A DNA stretch of 64,000 nt from Arenicola marina (GCA_964019135.1 OZ025249.1:18129088-18193087); one strand, 5' to 3'. Positions 1-12,956 are shown, numbered from the stretch's first letter. Made by a program: numbers and translations. The notes: generated by a model from the letters alone, not told the origin.

Positions 1-335
1 ACGGCTGCTGGCGTCATGAGGGATGATACCAGGGACAAGACGGCTGCTGGGGTCGTGAGAGATGATACCAGGGACAAGACGGCTGCTAGGGTCATGAGGG
101 ATGATACCAGGGACAAGACGGCTGCTGGGGTCATGAGGGATGATACCAGGGACAAGACGGTTGCTGGGGTCATGAGGGATGATACCAGGGACAAGACGGC
201 TGCTGGGGTCATGAGGGATGATACCAGGGACAAGACGGCTGCTGGGGTCATGAGGGATGATACCAGGGACAAGACGGCTGCTGGGGTCATGAGGGATGAT
301 ACCAGGGACAAGACGGCTGCTGGGGGTCATGAGGG

Positions 336-3300
336 ATGATACCAGGGACAAGACGGCTGCTGGGGGTCATGAGGGATGATACCAGGGACAAGACGGCTGC
401 TGGGGTCATGAGGGATGATACCAGGGACAAGACGGCTGCTGGGGTCATGAGGGATGATACCAGGGACAAGACGGCTGCTGGGGTCATGAGGGATGATACC
501 AGGGACAAGACGGCTGCTGGGGTCATGAGGGATGATACCAGGGACAAGAGGGCTGCTGGGGTCACGAGGGATGATACCAGGGACAAGACGGCTGCTGGGG
601 TCGTGAGGGATGATACCAGGGACAAGACGGCTGCTGGCGTCATGAGGGATGATACCAGGGACAAGACGGCTGCTGGGGTGATGAGGGATGATACCAGGGA
701 CAAGACGGCTGCTGGGGTCGTGAGGGATGATACCAGGGACAAGACGGCTGCTGGCGTCATGAGGGGTGATACCAGGGACAAGACGGCTGCTGGCGTCATG
801 AGGGATGATACCAGGGACAAGACGGCTGCTGGCGTCATGAGGGATGATACCAGGTACAAGACGGCTGCTGGGCCCATGAGGGATGATACCAGGGACAAGA
901 CGGCTGCTGGGGTCATGAGGGATGATAACAGGTACAAGACGGCTGCTGGGGTCATGAGGGATGATACCAGGGACAGGACGGCTGCTGGCGTCATGAGGGA
1001 TGATACCAGGGACAAGACGGCTGCTGGGGTCGTGAGGGATGATACCAGGGACAAGACGGCTGCTAGGGTCATGAGGGATGATACCAGGGACAAGACGGCT
1101 GCTGGGGTCATGAGGGATGATACCAGGGACAAGACGGTTGCTGGGGTCATGAGGGATGATACCAGGGACAAGACGGCTGCTAGGGGTCATGAGGGATGAT
1201 ACCAGGGACAAGACGGCTGCTGGGGTCATGAGGGATGATACCAGGGACAAGACTGTTGCTGGGGTCATGAGGGATGATACCAGGGACAAGACGGCTGCTG
1301 GGGGTCATGAGGGATGATACCAGGGACAAGACGGCTGCTAGGGTCATGAGGGATGATACCAGGGACAAGACGGCTGCTGGGGTCATGAGGGATGATACCA
1401 GGGACAAGACGGCTGCTGGGGTCATGAGGGATGATACCAGGGACAAGACGGCTGCTAGGGTCGTGAGGGATGATACCAGGGACAAGACGGCTGCTGGGGT
1501 CATGAGGGATGATACCAGGGACAAGACGGCTGCTGGGGTCATGAGGGATGATACCAGGGACAAGACGGCTGCTGGGGTCATGAGGGATGATACCAGGGAC
1601 AAGACGACTGCTGGGGTCGTGAGGGATGATACCAGGGACAAGACGGCTGCTGGCGTCATGAGGGATGATACCAGGGACAAGACGGCTGCTGGGGGTCATG
1701 AGGGATGATACCAGGGACAAGACGGCTGCTAGGGGTCATGAGGGATGATAACAGGTACAAGACGGCTGCTGGGGGTCATTAGGGATGATACCAGGGACAA
1801 GACGGCTGCTAGGGTCGTGAGGGATGATACCAGGGACAAGACGGCTGCTGGGGTCGTGAGGGATGATACCAGGGACAAGACGGCTGCTGGGCTCGTGAGG
1901 GATGATACCAGGGACAAGACGGCTGCTGGGGTCGTGAGGGATGATACCAGGGACAAGACGGCTGCTGGGGTCATGAGGGATGATACCAGGGACAAGACGG
2001 CTGCTGGGGTCGTGAGGGATGATACCAGGGACAAGACGGCTGCTGGGGTCGTGAGGGATGATACCAGGGACAAGACGGCTGCTGGGGTCATGAGGGATGA
2101 TACCAGGGACAAGACGGCTGCTGGGGTCGTGAGGGATGATACCAGGGACAAGACGGCTGCTGGGGTCGTGAGGGATGATACCAGGGACAAGACGGCTGCT
2201 GGGGGTCATGAGGGATGATACCAGGGACAAGACGGCTGCTGGGGTCATGAGGGATGATACCAGGGACAAGACGGCTGCTGGGGTCATGAGGGATGATACC
2301 AGGGACAAGACGGCTGCTGGGGTCATGAGGGATGATACCAGGGACAAGACGGCTGCTGGGGTCATGAGGGATGATACCAGGGACAAGACGGCTGCTGGGG
2401 TCGTGAGGGATGATACCAGGGACAAGACGGCTGCTAGGGTCATGAGGGATGATACCAGGGACAAGACGGCTGCTAGGGGTCATGAGGGATGATACCAGGG
2501 ACAAGACGGCTGCTGGGGTCATGAGGGATGATACCAGGGAGAAGACGGCAGCTGGGGTCATGAGGGATGATACCAGGGACAAGACGGCTGCTGGGGTCAT
2601 GAGGGATGATACCAGGGACAAGACGGCTGCTGGGGTCATGAGGGATGATACCAGGGACAAGACGGCTGCTGGGGTCATGAGGGATGATACCAGGGACAAG
2701 ACGGCTGCTGGGGTCATGAGGGATGATACCAGGTACAAGACGGCTGCTGGGCCCATGAGGGATGATACCAGGGACAAGACGGCTGCTGGGGTCATGAGGG
2801 ATGATAACAGGTACAAGACGGCTGCTGGGGTCATGAGGGATGATACCAGGGACAGGACGGCTGCTGGGGTCATGAGGGATGATACCAGGGACAAGACGGC
2901 TGCTGGGGTCGTGAGAGATGATACCAGGGACAAGACGGCTGCTAGGGTCATGAGGGATGATACCAGGGACAAGACGGCTGCTGGGGTCATGAGGGATGAT
3001 ACCAGGGACAAGACGGTTGCTGGGGTCATGAGGGATGATACCAGGGACAAGACGGCTGCTGGGGTCATGAGGGATGATACCAGGGACAAGACGGCTGCTG
3101 GGGTCATGAGGGATGATACCAGGGACAAGACGGCTGCTGGGGTCATGAGGGATGATACCAGGGACAAGACGGCTGCTGGGGGTCATGAGGGATGATACCA
3201 GGGACAAGACGGCTGCTGGGGGTCATGAGGGATGATACCAGGGACAAGACGGCTGCTGGGGTCATGAGGGATGATACCAGGGACAAGACGGCTGCTGGGG

Positions 3301-4600
3301 TCATGAGGGATGATACCAGGGACAAGACGGCTGCTGGGGTCATGAGGGATGATACCAGGGACAAGACGGCTGCTGGGGTCATGAGGGATGATACCAGGGA
3401 CAAGAGGGCTGCTGGGGTCACGAGGGATGATACCAGGGACAAGACGGCTGCTGGGGTCGTGAGGGATGATACCAGGGACAAGACGGCTGCTGGCGTCATG
3501 AGGGATGATACCAGGGACAAGACGGCTGCTGGGGTCATGAGGGATGATACCAGGGACAAGACGGCTGCTGGGGTCGTGAGGGATGATACCAGGGACAAGA
3601 CGGCTGCTGGCGTCATGAGGGGTGATACCAGGGACAAGACGGTTGCTGGCGTCATGAGGGATGATACCAGGGACAAGACGGCTGCTGGCGTCATGAGGGA
3701 TGATACCAGGTACAAGACGGCTGCTGGGCCCATGAGGGATGATACCAGGGACAAGACGGCTGCTGGGGTCATGAGGGATGATAACAGGTACAAGACGGCT
3801 GCTGGGGTCATGAGGGATGATACCAGGGACAGGACGGCTGCTGGCGTCATGAGGGATGATACCAGGGACAAGACGGCTGCTGGGGTCGTGAGGGATGATA
3901 CCAGGGACAAGACGGCTGCTAGGGTCATGAGGGATGATACCAGGGACAAGACGGCTGCTGGGGTCATGAGGGATGATACCAGGGACAAGACGGTTGCTGG
4001 GGTCATGAGGGATGATACCAGGGACAAGACGGCTGCTAGGGGTCATGAGGGATGATACCAGGGACAAGACGGCTGCTGGGGTCATGAGGGATGATACCAG
4101 GGACAAGACTGTTGCTGGGGTCATGAGGGATGATACCAGGGACAAGACGGCTGCTGGGGGTCATGAGGGATGATACCAGGGACAAGACGGCTGCTAGGGT
4201 CATGAGGGATGATACCAGGGACAAGACGGCTGCTGGGGTCATGAGGGATGATACCAGGGACAAGACGGCTGCTGGGGTCATGAGGGATGATACCAGGGAC
4301 AAGACGGCTGCTAGGGTCGTGAGGGATGATACCAGGGACAAGACGGCTGCTGGGGTCATGAGGGATGATACCAGGGACAAGACGGCTGCTGGGGTCATGA
4401 GGGATGATACCAGGGACAAGACGGCTGCTGGGGTCATGAGGGATGATACCAGGGACAAGACGACTGCTGGGGTCGTGAGGGATGATACCAGGGACAAGAC
4501 GGCTGCTGGCGTCATGAGGGATGATACCAGGGACAAGACGGCTGCTGGGGGTCATGAGGGATGATACCAGGGACAAGACGGCTGCTAGGGGTCATGAGGG
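336..4600. repeat. 2856-bp higher-order duplication inside the 39-bp array
   Basis: The variant pattern of about 336-1750 recurs at 3192-4606 with a constant offset of 2856 bp, equal to 73 units plus nine extra single-base insertions. Shared private variants include the gggcccatgag unit (near 870 and 3726), aacaggtacaag (near 928 and 3784) and gactgttgctgg (near 1252 and 4108). Copying long after the array formed, by unequal exchange or replication slippage, explains this. Confidence 0.85.
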
Positions 4601-6029
4601 ATGATAACAGGTACAAGACGGCTGCTGGGGGTCATTAGGGATGATACCAGGGACAAGACGGCTGCTAGGGTCGTGAGGGATGATACCAGGGACAAGACGG
4701 CTGCTGGGGTCGTGAGGGATGATACCAGGGACAAGACGGCTGCTGGGGTCGTGAGGGATGATACCAGGGACAAGACGGCTGCTGGGGTCATGAGGGATGA
4801 TACCAGGGACAAGACGGCTGCTGGGGTCGTGAGGGATGATACCAGGGACAAGACGGCTGCTGGGGTCGTGAGGGATGATACCAGGGACAAGACGGCTGCT
4901 GGGGTCATGAGGGATGATACCAGGGACAAGACGGCTGCTGGGGTCATGAGGGATGATACCAGGGACAAGACGGCTGCTGGGGGTCATGAGGGATGATACC
5001 ACGGACAAGACGGCTGCTGGGGTCATGAGGGATGATACCAGGGACAAGACGGCTGCTGGGGGTCATGAGGGATGATACCAGGGACAAGACGGCTGCTGGG
5101 GTCATGAGGGATGATACCAGGGACAAGACGGCTGCTGGGGTCGTGAGGGATGATACCAGGGACAAGACGGCTGCTGGGGTCGTGAGGGATGATACTAGGG
5201 ACAAGACGGCTGCTGGGGGTCATGAGGGATGATACCAGGGACAAGACGGCTGCTGGGGTCATGAGGGATGATACCAGGGACAAGACGGCTGCTGGGGTCA
5301 TGAGGGATGATACCAGGGACAAGACGGCTGCTGGGGTCATGAGGGATGATACCAGGGACAAGACGGCTGCTGGCGTCATGAGGGATGATACCAGGGACAA
5401 GACGGCTGCTGGGGGTCATGAGGGATGATACCAGGGACAAGACGGCTGCTGGGGGTCATGAGGGATGATAACAGGTACAAGACGGCTGCTGGGGTCATGA
5501 GGGATGATACCAGGGACAAGACGGCTGCTGGGGTCGTGAGGGATGATACCAGGGACAAGACGGCTGCTGGGGTCATGAGGGATGATACCAGGGACAAGAC
5601 GGCTGCTGGGGTCGTGAGGGATGATACCAGGGACAAGACGGCTGCTGGGGTCGTGAGGGATGATACCAGGGACAAGACGGCTGCTGGGGTCATGAGGGAT
5701 GATACCAGGGACAAGACGGCTGCTGGGGTCATGAGGGATGATACCAGGGACAAGACGGCTGCTGGGGTCATGAGGGATGATACCAGGGACAAGACGGCTG
5801 CTGGGGTCATGAGGGATGATACCAGGGACAAGACGGCTGCTAGGGTCATGAGGGATGATACCAGGGACAGGACGGCTGCTGGGGTCATGAGGGATGATAC
5901 CAGGGACAAGACGGCTGCTGGGGTCATGAGGGATGATACCAGGGACAAGACGGCTGCTGGGGTCATGAGGGATGATACCAGGGACAAGACGGCTGCTGGG
6001 GTCATGAGGGATGATACCAGGGACAAGAC

Positions 6030-8400
6030 GGCTGCTAGGGTCATGAGGGATGATACCAGGGACAGGACGGCTGCTGGGGTCATGAGGGATGATACCAGGG
6101 ACAAGACGGCTGCTAAGGTCATGAGGGATGATACCAGGGACAAGACGGCTGCTGGGGTCATGAGGGATGATACCAGGGACAAGACGGCTGCTGGCGTCAT
6201 GAGGGATAATACCAGGGACAAGACGGCTGCTGGGGTCATGAGGGATGATACCAGGGACAAGACGGCTGCTGGGGTCATGAGGGATGATACCAGGGACAAG
6301 ACGGCTGCTGGGGTCATGAGGGATGATACCAGGGACAAGACGGCTGCTGGGGTCATGAGGGATGATACCAGGGACAAGACGGCTGCTGGGGTCATGAGGG
6401 ATGATACCAGGGACAAGACGGCTGCTGGGGTCATGAGGGATGATACCAGGGACAAGACGGCTGCTAGGGTCATGAGGGATGATACCAGGGACAGGACGGC
6501 TGCTGGGGTCATGAGGGATGATACCAGGGACAAGACGGCTGCTAGGGTCATGAGGGATGATACCAGGGACAAGACGGCTGCTGGGGTCATGAGGGATAAT
6601 ACCAGGGACAAGACGGCTGCTAGGGTCATGAGGGATGATACCAGGGACAGGACGGCTGCTGGGGTCATGAGGGATGATACCAGGGACAAGACGGCTGCTG
6701 GGGTCATGAGGGATGATACCAGGGACAAGACGGCTGCTGGCGTCATGAGGGATAATACCAGGGACAAGACGGCTGCTGGGGTCATGAGGGATGATACCAG
6801 GGACAAGACGGCTGCTGGGGTCATGAGGGATGATACCAGGGAGAAGACGGCTGCTGGGGTCATGAGGGATGATACCAGGGACAAGACGGCTGCTGGGGTC
6901 GTGAGGGATGATACCAGGGACAAGACGGCTGCTGGGGTCATGAGGGATGATACCAGGGACAAGACGGCTGCTGGCGTCATGAGGGATGATACCAGGGACA
7001 AGACGGCTGCTGGGGTCATGAGGGATGATACCAGGGACAAGACGGCTGCTGGGGTCATGAGGGATAATACCAGGGACAAGACGGCTGCTGGGGTCATGAG
7101 GGATGATACCAGGGACAAGACGGCTGCTGGGGTCATGAGGGATGATACCAGGGACAAGACGGCTGCTGGGGTCATGAGGGATGATACCAGGGACAAGACG
7201 GCTGCTGGGGTCATGAGGGATGATACCAGGGACAAGACGGCTGCTGGGGTCATGAGGGATGATACCAGGGACAAGACGGCTGCTGGGGTCATGAGGGATG
7301 ATACCAGGGACAAGACGGCTGCTAGGGTCATGAGGGATGATACCAGGGACAGGACGGCTGCTGGGGTCATGAGGGATGATACCAGGGACAAGACGGCTGC
7401 TAGGGTCATGAGGGATGATACCAGGGACAAGACGGCTGCTGGGGTCATGAGGGATAATACCAGGGACAAGACGGCTGCTGGCGTCATGAGGGATAATACC
7501 AGGGACAAGACGGCTGCTGGGGTCATGAGGGATGATACCAGGGACAAGACGGCTGCTGGGGTCATGAGGGATGATACCAGGGACAAGACGGCTGCTGGGG
7601 TCATGAGGGATGATACCAGGGACAAGACGGCTGCTGGGGTCATGAGGGATGATACCAGGGACAAGACGGCTGCTGGGGTCATGAGGGATGATACCAGGGA
7701 CAAGACGGCTGCTGGGGTCATGAGGGATGATACCAGGGACAAGACGGCTGCTAGGGTCATGAGGGATGATACCAGGGACAGGACGGCTGCTGGGGTCATG
7801 AGAGATGATACCAGGGACAAGACGGCTGCTAGGGTCATGAGGGATGATACCAGGGACAAGACGGCTGCTGGGGTCATGAGGGATAATACCAGGGACAAGA
7901 CGGCTGCTAGGGTCATGAGGGATGATACCAGGGACAGGACGGCTGCTGGGGTCATGAGGGATGATACCAGGGACAAGACGGCTGCTGGGGTCATGAGGGA
8001 TGATACCAGGGACAAGACGGCTGCTGGCGTCATGAGGGATAATACCAGGGACAAGACGGCTGCTGGGGTCATGAGGGATGATACCAGGGACAAGACGGCT
8101 GCTGGGGTCATGAGGGATGATACCAGGGAGAAGACGGCTGCTGGGGTCATGAGGGATGATACCAGGGACAAGACGGCTGCTGGGGTCGTGAGGGATGATA
8201 CCAGGGACAAGACGGCTGCTGGGGTCATGAGGGATGATACCAGGGACAAGACGGCTGCTGGCGTCATGAGGGATGATACCAGGGACAAGACGGCTGCTGG
8301 GGTCATGAGGGATGATACCAGGGACAAGACGGCTGCTGGGGTCATGAGGGATGATACCAGGGACAAGACGGCTGCTGGGGTCATGAGGGATGATACCTGG
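6030..8400. repeat. 1287-bp (33-unit) higher-order duplication inside the 39-bp array
   Basis: Marker variants recur at an offset of exactly 1287 bp: gggataat at 6204/7491 and 6594/7881, gacaggacgg near 6061/7348, 6490/7777 and 6650/7937, and gagaagacgg at 6841/8128. All copies keep the 39-bp register without indels. Confidence 0.85.
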
Positions 8401-8905
8401 GACAAGACTGTTGCTGGGGTCATGAGGGATGATACCAGGGACAAGACAGCTGCTGGGGTCATGAGGGATGATACCAGGGACAAGACGGCTGCTGGGGTCA
8501 TGAGGGATGATACCTGGGACAAGACTGTTGCTGGGGTCATGAGGGATGATACCAGGGACAAGACGGCTGCTGGGGTCATGAGGGATGATACCAGGGACAA
8601 GACGGCTGCTGGGGTCATGAGGGATGATACCAGGGACAAGACGGCTGCTGGGGTCATGAGGGATGATACCAGGGACAAGACTGCTGCTGGGGTCATGAGG
8701 GATGATACCAGGGACAAGACGGCTGCTGGGGTCATGAGGGATGATACCAGGGACAAGACGGCTGCTGGGGTCATGAGGGATGCTACCAGGGACAAGACGG
8801 CTGCTGGGGTCATGAGGGATGATACCAGGGACAAGACGGCTGCCGGGGTCATGAGGGATGATACCAGGGACAAGACGGCTGCCGGGGTCATGAGGGATGA
8901 TACGT

Positions 8906-9019
8906 ACAAACCCCAGATTTGTGTCCCAGTATGATTTGTTTTCGGGAACGGCAGTTCATTTTCTTATGGTAGTTATATATAGTAGTTAAGAATATAGTGT
9001 GGGTTGTCTGTTTGTCTAC
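8906..9019. other. Short unique spacer between two minisatellites
   Basis: AT-rich unique sequence between the 39-bp giant array and the donor-derived array, within the CPLANE1 intron after exon 4 if the gene continues to the left. Nothing recognisable. Confidence 0.6.
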
Positions 9020-9699
9020 ACATTCACTCACCGGCTCATAGTAGTGTCATAGTAACAGTCACTCACCGGCTTGTGACATACCAACAGTGACGTAGCCACT
9101 TACCGACTCGTGACATACTGACAGTAACACAGCCACTCGCCGACTCGTGACACACCGACACAGAGACGCAGCCACTTACCGACTCGTGACATACCGACAC
9201 AGTGACACAGTCACTCACCGGCTCGTGACATAGTAACACAGTCACTCACCGGCTCGTGACATACCGACACAGTGACGCAGTCACTCACCGACTCGCGACA
9301 CACTGACAGTCACTCGCCGACTCGTGACACACCGACACAGTGACGCAGCCACTTAACGACTCGTGACATACCGACAGTGACACAGCCACTTAACGACTCG
9401 TGACATACCGACAGTGACACAGCCAATTACCGATTCGTGACATACCGACACAGTGACACAGTCACTCACCGGCTCGTGACATACCGACATAGTGACACAG
9501 TCACTCACCGGCTCGTGACATACCGACAGTGACACAGTCACTCACCGGCTCGTGACATACCGACATAGTGACACAGTCACTCACCGGCTCGTGACATACC
9601 GACATAGTGACACAGTCACTCACCGGCTCGTCACATACCGAGAGTGACACAGCCACTCACCGACTCGTGACATACCGACACAGTGACACAGCGACTCAC
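9020..9699 (-). repeat. 39-bp minisatellite built on the 5' splice site of CPLANE1 exon 4
   Basis: About 18 imperfect units of 36-39 bp, running directly from the exon 4/intron boundary. Read on the minus strand each unit contains cacgagtcggtgagtg or a close variant, matching the true junction aacgagtcg|gtgagtcg at 9700/9699. I count about a dozen GTGAGT copies including the true site, two GTAAGT, two GCGAGT and a few decayed ones. Each unit also has a second donor-like tcggtatgt. The array presumably arose by tandem duplication of the junction. Using the next donor (at about 9660) would add 39 bp in frame, 13 residues (VSRCVTVSVCHES); the following unit contains an in-frame TGA. Confidence 0.9.
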
Positions 9700-9932
9700 C
9701 GACTCGTTGACAGCGAACACGGCGTGGACGCTGACGTCAGGACATCCCTTGCTGGGCAGCGGGACGCCGTCGTCAGGCTGCACACGCGACCACGTGCCAA
9801 CCAGCACGTTGGAGGCGGGGTCAAACAGGCCGTGATTGACGTCCAGCTCCCAGACAAACACGTGCTCCGTATCCAGGACAACCAACATGCGCGAGGCGCT
9901 GTCTGAGATGAACAGCTGGATCTTAAAAGGCT
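9700..9932 (-). CDS. CPLANE1: CPLANE1 exon 4 (beta-propeller part)
   Basis: A 233-bp internal exon: acceptor ttgcctttgcag|ag, donor gagtcg|gtgagt. It enters in phase 1 (G+AG gives Glu) and leaves in phase 0, matching exon 3. The 77 full codons include the WD/propeller-like strand VVLDTEHVFVWELDV and GTWSRVQPDDGVPLPSKG. From memory, the human protein has CIFLWEY, GQWSQIKPEEAVLLPS and VVNAVFIKNE at the same place; here the end reads SVHAVFAVNES. CPLANE1 acts with INTU, FUZ, WDPCP and RSG1 at the ciliary base to recruit intraflagellar transport A proteins. The next exon is not in the window, so the following intron is at least 9.7 kb and mostly minisatellite. Confidence 0.88.
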
Positions 9933-12800
9933 CTGCAAAGGCAAGAATTCAATAGTTGGCAATCGTAGTTCCGCTTGTTTTGTAAGTGAATTGGGGTATA
10001 GTCAAACAATTCATTCGTGGAAATAGACGCATTCGCATATCGCTGCAAAGCACTTGTTTGATTTTACAGTGTTCGAATTATGGGTTTCTACATTAAAGCG
10101 GGAATGGTGAATGGATTCGGTGGATAAATGTGCAGCTGAAAATTAAGGGGTTTTAATTATAGTTATCTGATGGCAGAATCACCATGTCTACTGCCCTGTG
10201 TAAAACGAGTCAAGCTCGGCTTTGGGCCAATCCGACAGAGATTCGTATTGTGGTACAGACGTCTTATGATTGCGCATGGGTATTTAGCATCAAGTTAGGG
10301 GGGGGAAGTCACTCAATGCATTGATAAAACATGCACAGAAATGCGCGATTGGTCACAAAAGGTTTCATAATGCTGATTCTATTATTGTCATTATACATCT
10401 ACTAATATAGCTGGTCTTGTTAGGTATTGGAATATATATTCGTCCTTCGGCAATTGTTACCCCAGAAATGATGCTAAGTGCGCCATAACGGGAAATGGAC
10501 GGATGGATGGATGGATTGGAGCAGCGATTAAGCCACCTTTTGTGAACACATAGGTTAAACCGGGACAAGACAACACCTGGAGCGATGAGGTGAACGGGTG
10601 AAGACACAGGCGAGGTTAACATTCGCCACCTGTTGGTCGACAGTCGAGAAGGCTGCCTCTTGACCACGGCGACTTTCACAAACAGGCAAATGTCAAAGAC
10701 ACGTGTCGGACCATATAAATATCGCACTGAGCATAGAGCAAGAGACCCAGAATCGAGTATCTTACAGCCGTCATGGCATGTTTTATTCCATCAGACGCGC
10801 ACGGATCTCTTAAATTAATTGACTTCTCATCCCCCTATCCCGCCACCTCTCAGTTTTACAAAGACTCACAACTAAACTAACGCAGGCGCGTTCAACCATG
10901 GCAGACAGTAGATCGACAACAGGCCGATGTCATATTTTATTGATTGGCCGCGCCATTCTAAATAACATGTTAAATCGCTTTTGAAGTGTTGTCATGGCAT
11001 CCATCATCCGATGTGAGACGCCCTCCCCTCGCGCCGCATGCACGCGACACGAGCGATAATACAGATAAATACGACTGCTATGCCGAGCCCGTCAATAAAA
11101 ACCACCGCTGTCGCCTTTTGCGGTTGACCGACCGACGCCGGAAACCACATGGTGGTGAGGACAGTGCGCCAGCCCGTGAAGGTCGCGATACGACACACCG
11201 GGCGCCACCTGTGTCACCATGGAGACCGTAGCGGTGGGTGGAGGAGGGGGCGGGGGGGGGGGGCGGGGTCGTATGGTCGTGATGCTGTGTTCAGTGCAGC
11301 AGCACAGCCAGCTGTGACGGGCTCACACATCAGTACATTACACAGTTCTATAGTGGCGATGATAAAGTTACGCCGAGCGTCCAACCATCGCCGGCTGCAG
11401 ACGATCAGGATGATCCTTTACTTTTCAGAATGTGAGAGGCAGGTGTCACAGGTGTGTCGTATTATAGTACCGCCGTTAAGTCCACCAAAAGGGCAGGCGC
11501 CGTCGCCAACCATCTTCAATAATATGATGTATCATTATTATATAGGAGCCTTGTGACATAGGCGTTAATGGCTTACGCAGCCAATGCTGGTTGTGTGTTA
11601 CACCGCAGATATCTTCGTATTTATAAAACCTACTGGCGTTGACAAATTATTAATGAGCAGCATATCAGCTAATGCAAATAATATTAGTAATTAAGCAAAG
11701 ACAATTTAATTCACGCAATTGTGCATTGTAACGTGCGTGGAATAGTCCTATTTATCTATGCAAGGCGTTTGTCTGATGCACATACCAAGTATTACATTCC
11801 CCTCCATACTATACAATTATTGGGGTGATCTGATGTACAAGTATTAGCCTACTTTCTGCTTTCTGTTATATCATTATTGTGGTTATCTGATATACAAGTA
11901 TTACATTCCGCTCTCCATAATACATTACATTAATGTTAAGGGAGTGGGAGACGCGATTTTAGTATTTGTCACAGATATTTGGGCTCAGTACCAACTTTCT
12001 ACCAGCCGGGTCTTGCCAAAATGTCCATTTAATAATAGACTTAGAAAGACGAAAAGCGATAAATAAATGGTTACAAATGCGTTCGGCTTACGTTTATCAC
12101 GTGAATAAGTACAGCCACTGTACATATATAACCGGGTTCTCAGCCTACTCCAAAGGTTATCGATTAAAGACATATATATGCTGCATTGGTTTGTCAACTG
12201 TGCACGTCCTACATGCTTATTGAAGGCTACAGCGATAGGCTACATATCGAGTTACCTTCAGAGCCAATGACCACATCAAACGAAAGCGGTGATTATTATT
12301 GCTTTATTTTTTTTTTTGTAAATCATAATGTGTGCTAAACGCTGACAAATGTATGCGACCAAATAGGTTTTAAACGTCAAAGGAGAGGCGTTGGCGACAT
12401 TGCCTGTCTCTCTCCAGCGGTCAATCAATAGTATAGCGATATAGCCCAGTGTAGACACCCAATACAAGATCTTGACACATGGTCAATAAGGAATATCGCT
12501 TAACAGTCACAGTTGTATCTATTGCTCTCAGTAAAAGTATACACACTGTCCTTCACCTACCCGCCCCCCCCCCCCCCCCACCGCCGCCCCCGAATCCTGG
12601 GATCGTCAGTTTTGCAGCTTTCATTTCATTTCTCTCTTCGATAAGCATTCCGTCCCAGCACCAAAGATTCCGTTACTAGGTAGCAGCTAAGCCCCAAACC
12701 TGTGACTGGATCCCATGACGGATCTCCTGTGTTCATATACGTCGAGCTTGAGAAAACAAAAACAGTTCACTTGACCTAGTCAACGGCTATACGAATTTAC
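9933..12800 (-). other. CPLANE1 intron 3 (2868 bp)
   Basis: Intron between exons 3 and 4, with gtaaat at its 5' end and ttgcctttgcag at its 3' end. It holds a short GGAT run near 10497, a G-tract near 11250 and a C-tract near 12565, and an X-box-like motif at 11213-11226. Its small open frames show no protein-like composition or splice support. Confidence 0.75.
11213..11226 (+). promoter_or_regulatory. RFX X-box-like motif in CPLANE1 intron 3
   Basis: GTCACCATGGAGAC fits the degenerate X-box pattern RYYNYY-N(1-3)-RRNRAC. A similar block (tgtgttaccatggagacctg) occurs at 50.88 kb. The motif is degenerate, so chance is possible. Confidence 0.3.
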
Positions 12801-12956
12801 CTGTTTTGAACTCAGCGTTGTCGTCCGCGTGGTGCGGCACGTGGGTTGCCTTGGGAACGGTGAAGTCTGATAGACCGGGCACAAATCGCAGCCAATCAGA
12901 ATCCTTGTGCCACAGAAAGAGGTCCCCGCTTTGAAGAATTCCACCGATGAAATGTC
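12801..12956 (-). CDS. CPLANE1: CPLANE1 exon 3 (beta-propeller part)
   Basis: A 156-bp exon: acceptor ctctttaattaag|ga and donor aaaacag|gtaaat. It enters in phase 1 and exits in phase 1. Joined to exon 2 it reads AHSDN-GHFIGGILQSGDLF and continues LWHKDSDWLRFVPG. The GDLFLW strand is a typical propeller blade signature. From memory, human CPLANE1 has AWLAGVLTTGELFLWNKDQD in the same place. The second half (LSDFTVPKATHVPHHADDNA) is a less conserved loop. The phase agreement across three junctions is strong internal support. Confidence 0.88.

Larger units (their letters stand above)
1..8905. repeat. Giant 39-bp minisatellite (about 228 units), continues off left edge
   Basis: Near-perfect tandem copies of a 39-bp unit whose core reads atgagggatgataccaggga followed by caagacggctgctggggtc. 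The last unit breaks off near 8903 and unique sequence follows. Because 39 is a multiple of three and the unit lacks stops in some frames, long open frames appear on both strands: a hydrophilic 13-residue repeat (MRDDTRDKTAAGV) on plus and a hydrophobic one (LSLVSSLMTPAAV) on minus. Left of about 5.4 kb many units carry one extra G (ggggg) that shifts the frame; 5425-8905 has none. The array lies in the intron after CPLANE1 exon 4. Most unit variants are nonsynonymous (M/V, G/R, D/N, K/R), as expected for neutral DNA, so I do not call a protein. Confidence 0.97.

Noticed and set aside
5376-8934. Open frames of about 1170 codons on both strands
   Set aside because: They are forced by a 39-bp unit without stops. 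There is no start context, promoter, splice site or domain, and the unit variants look neutral. The alanine/threonine-rich 13-residue repeat only superficially resembles antifreeze proteins.
9607-9962. Plus and other-frame minus ORFs overlapping exon 4
   Set aside because: Shadows of the real exon frame.
12838-12856. X-box-like gttgccttgggaac
   Set aside because: Lies inside coding exon 3, where it encodes conserved reading-frame sequence; a chance match.
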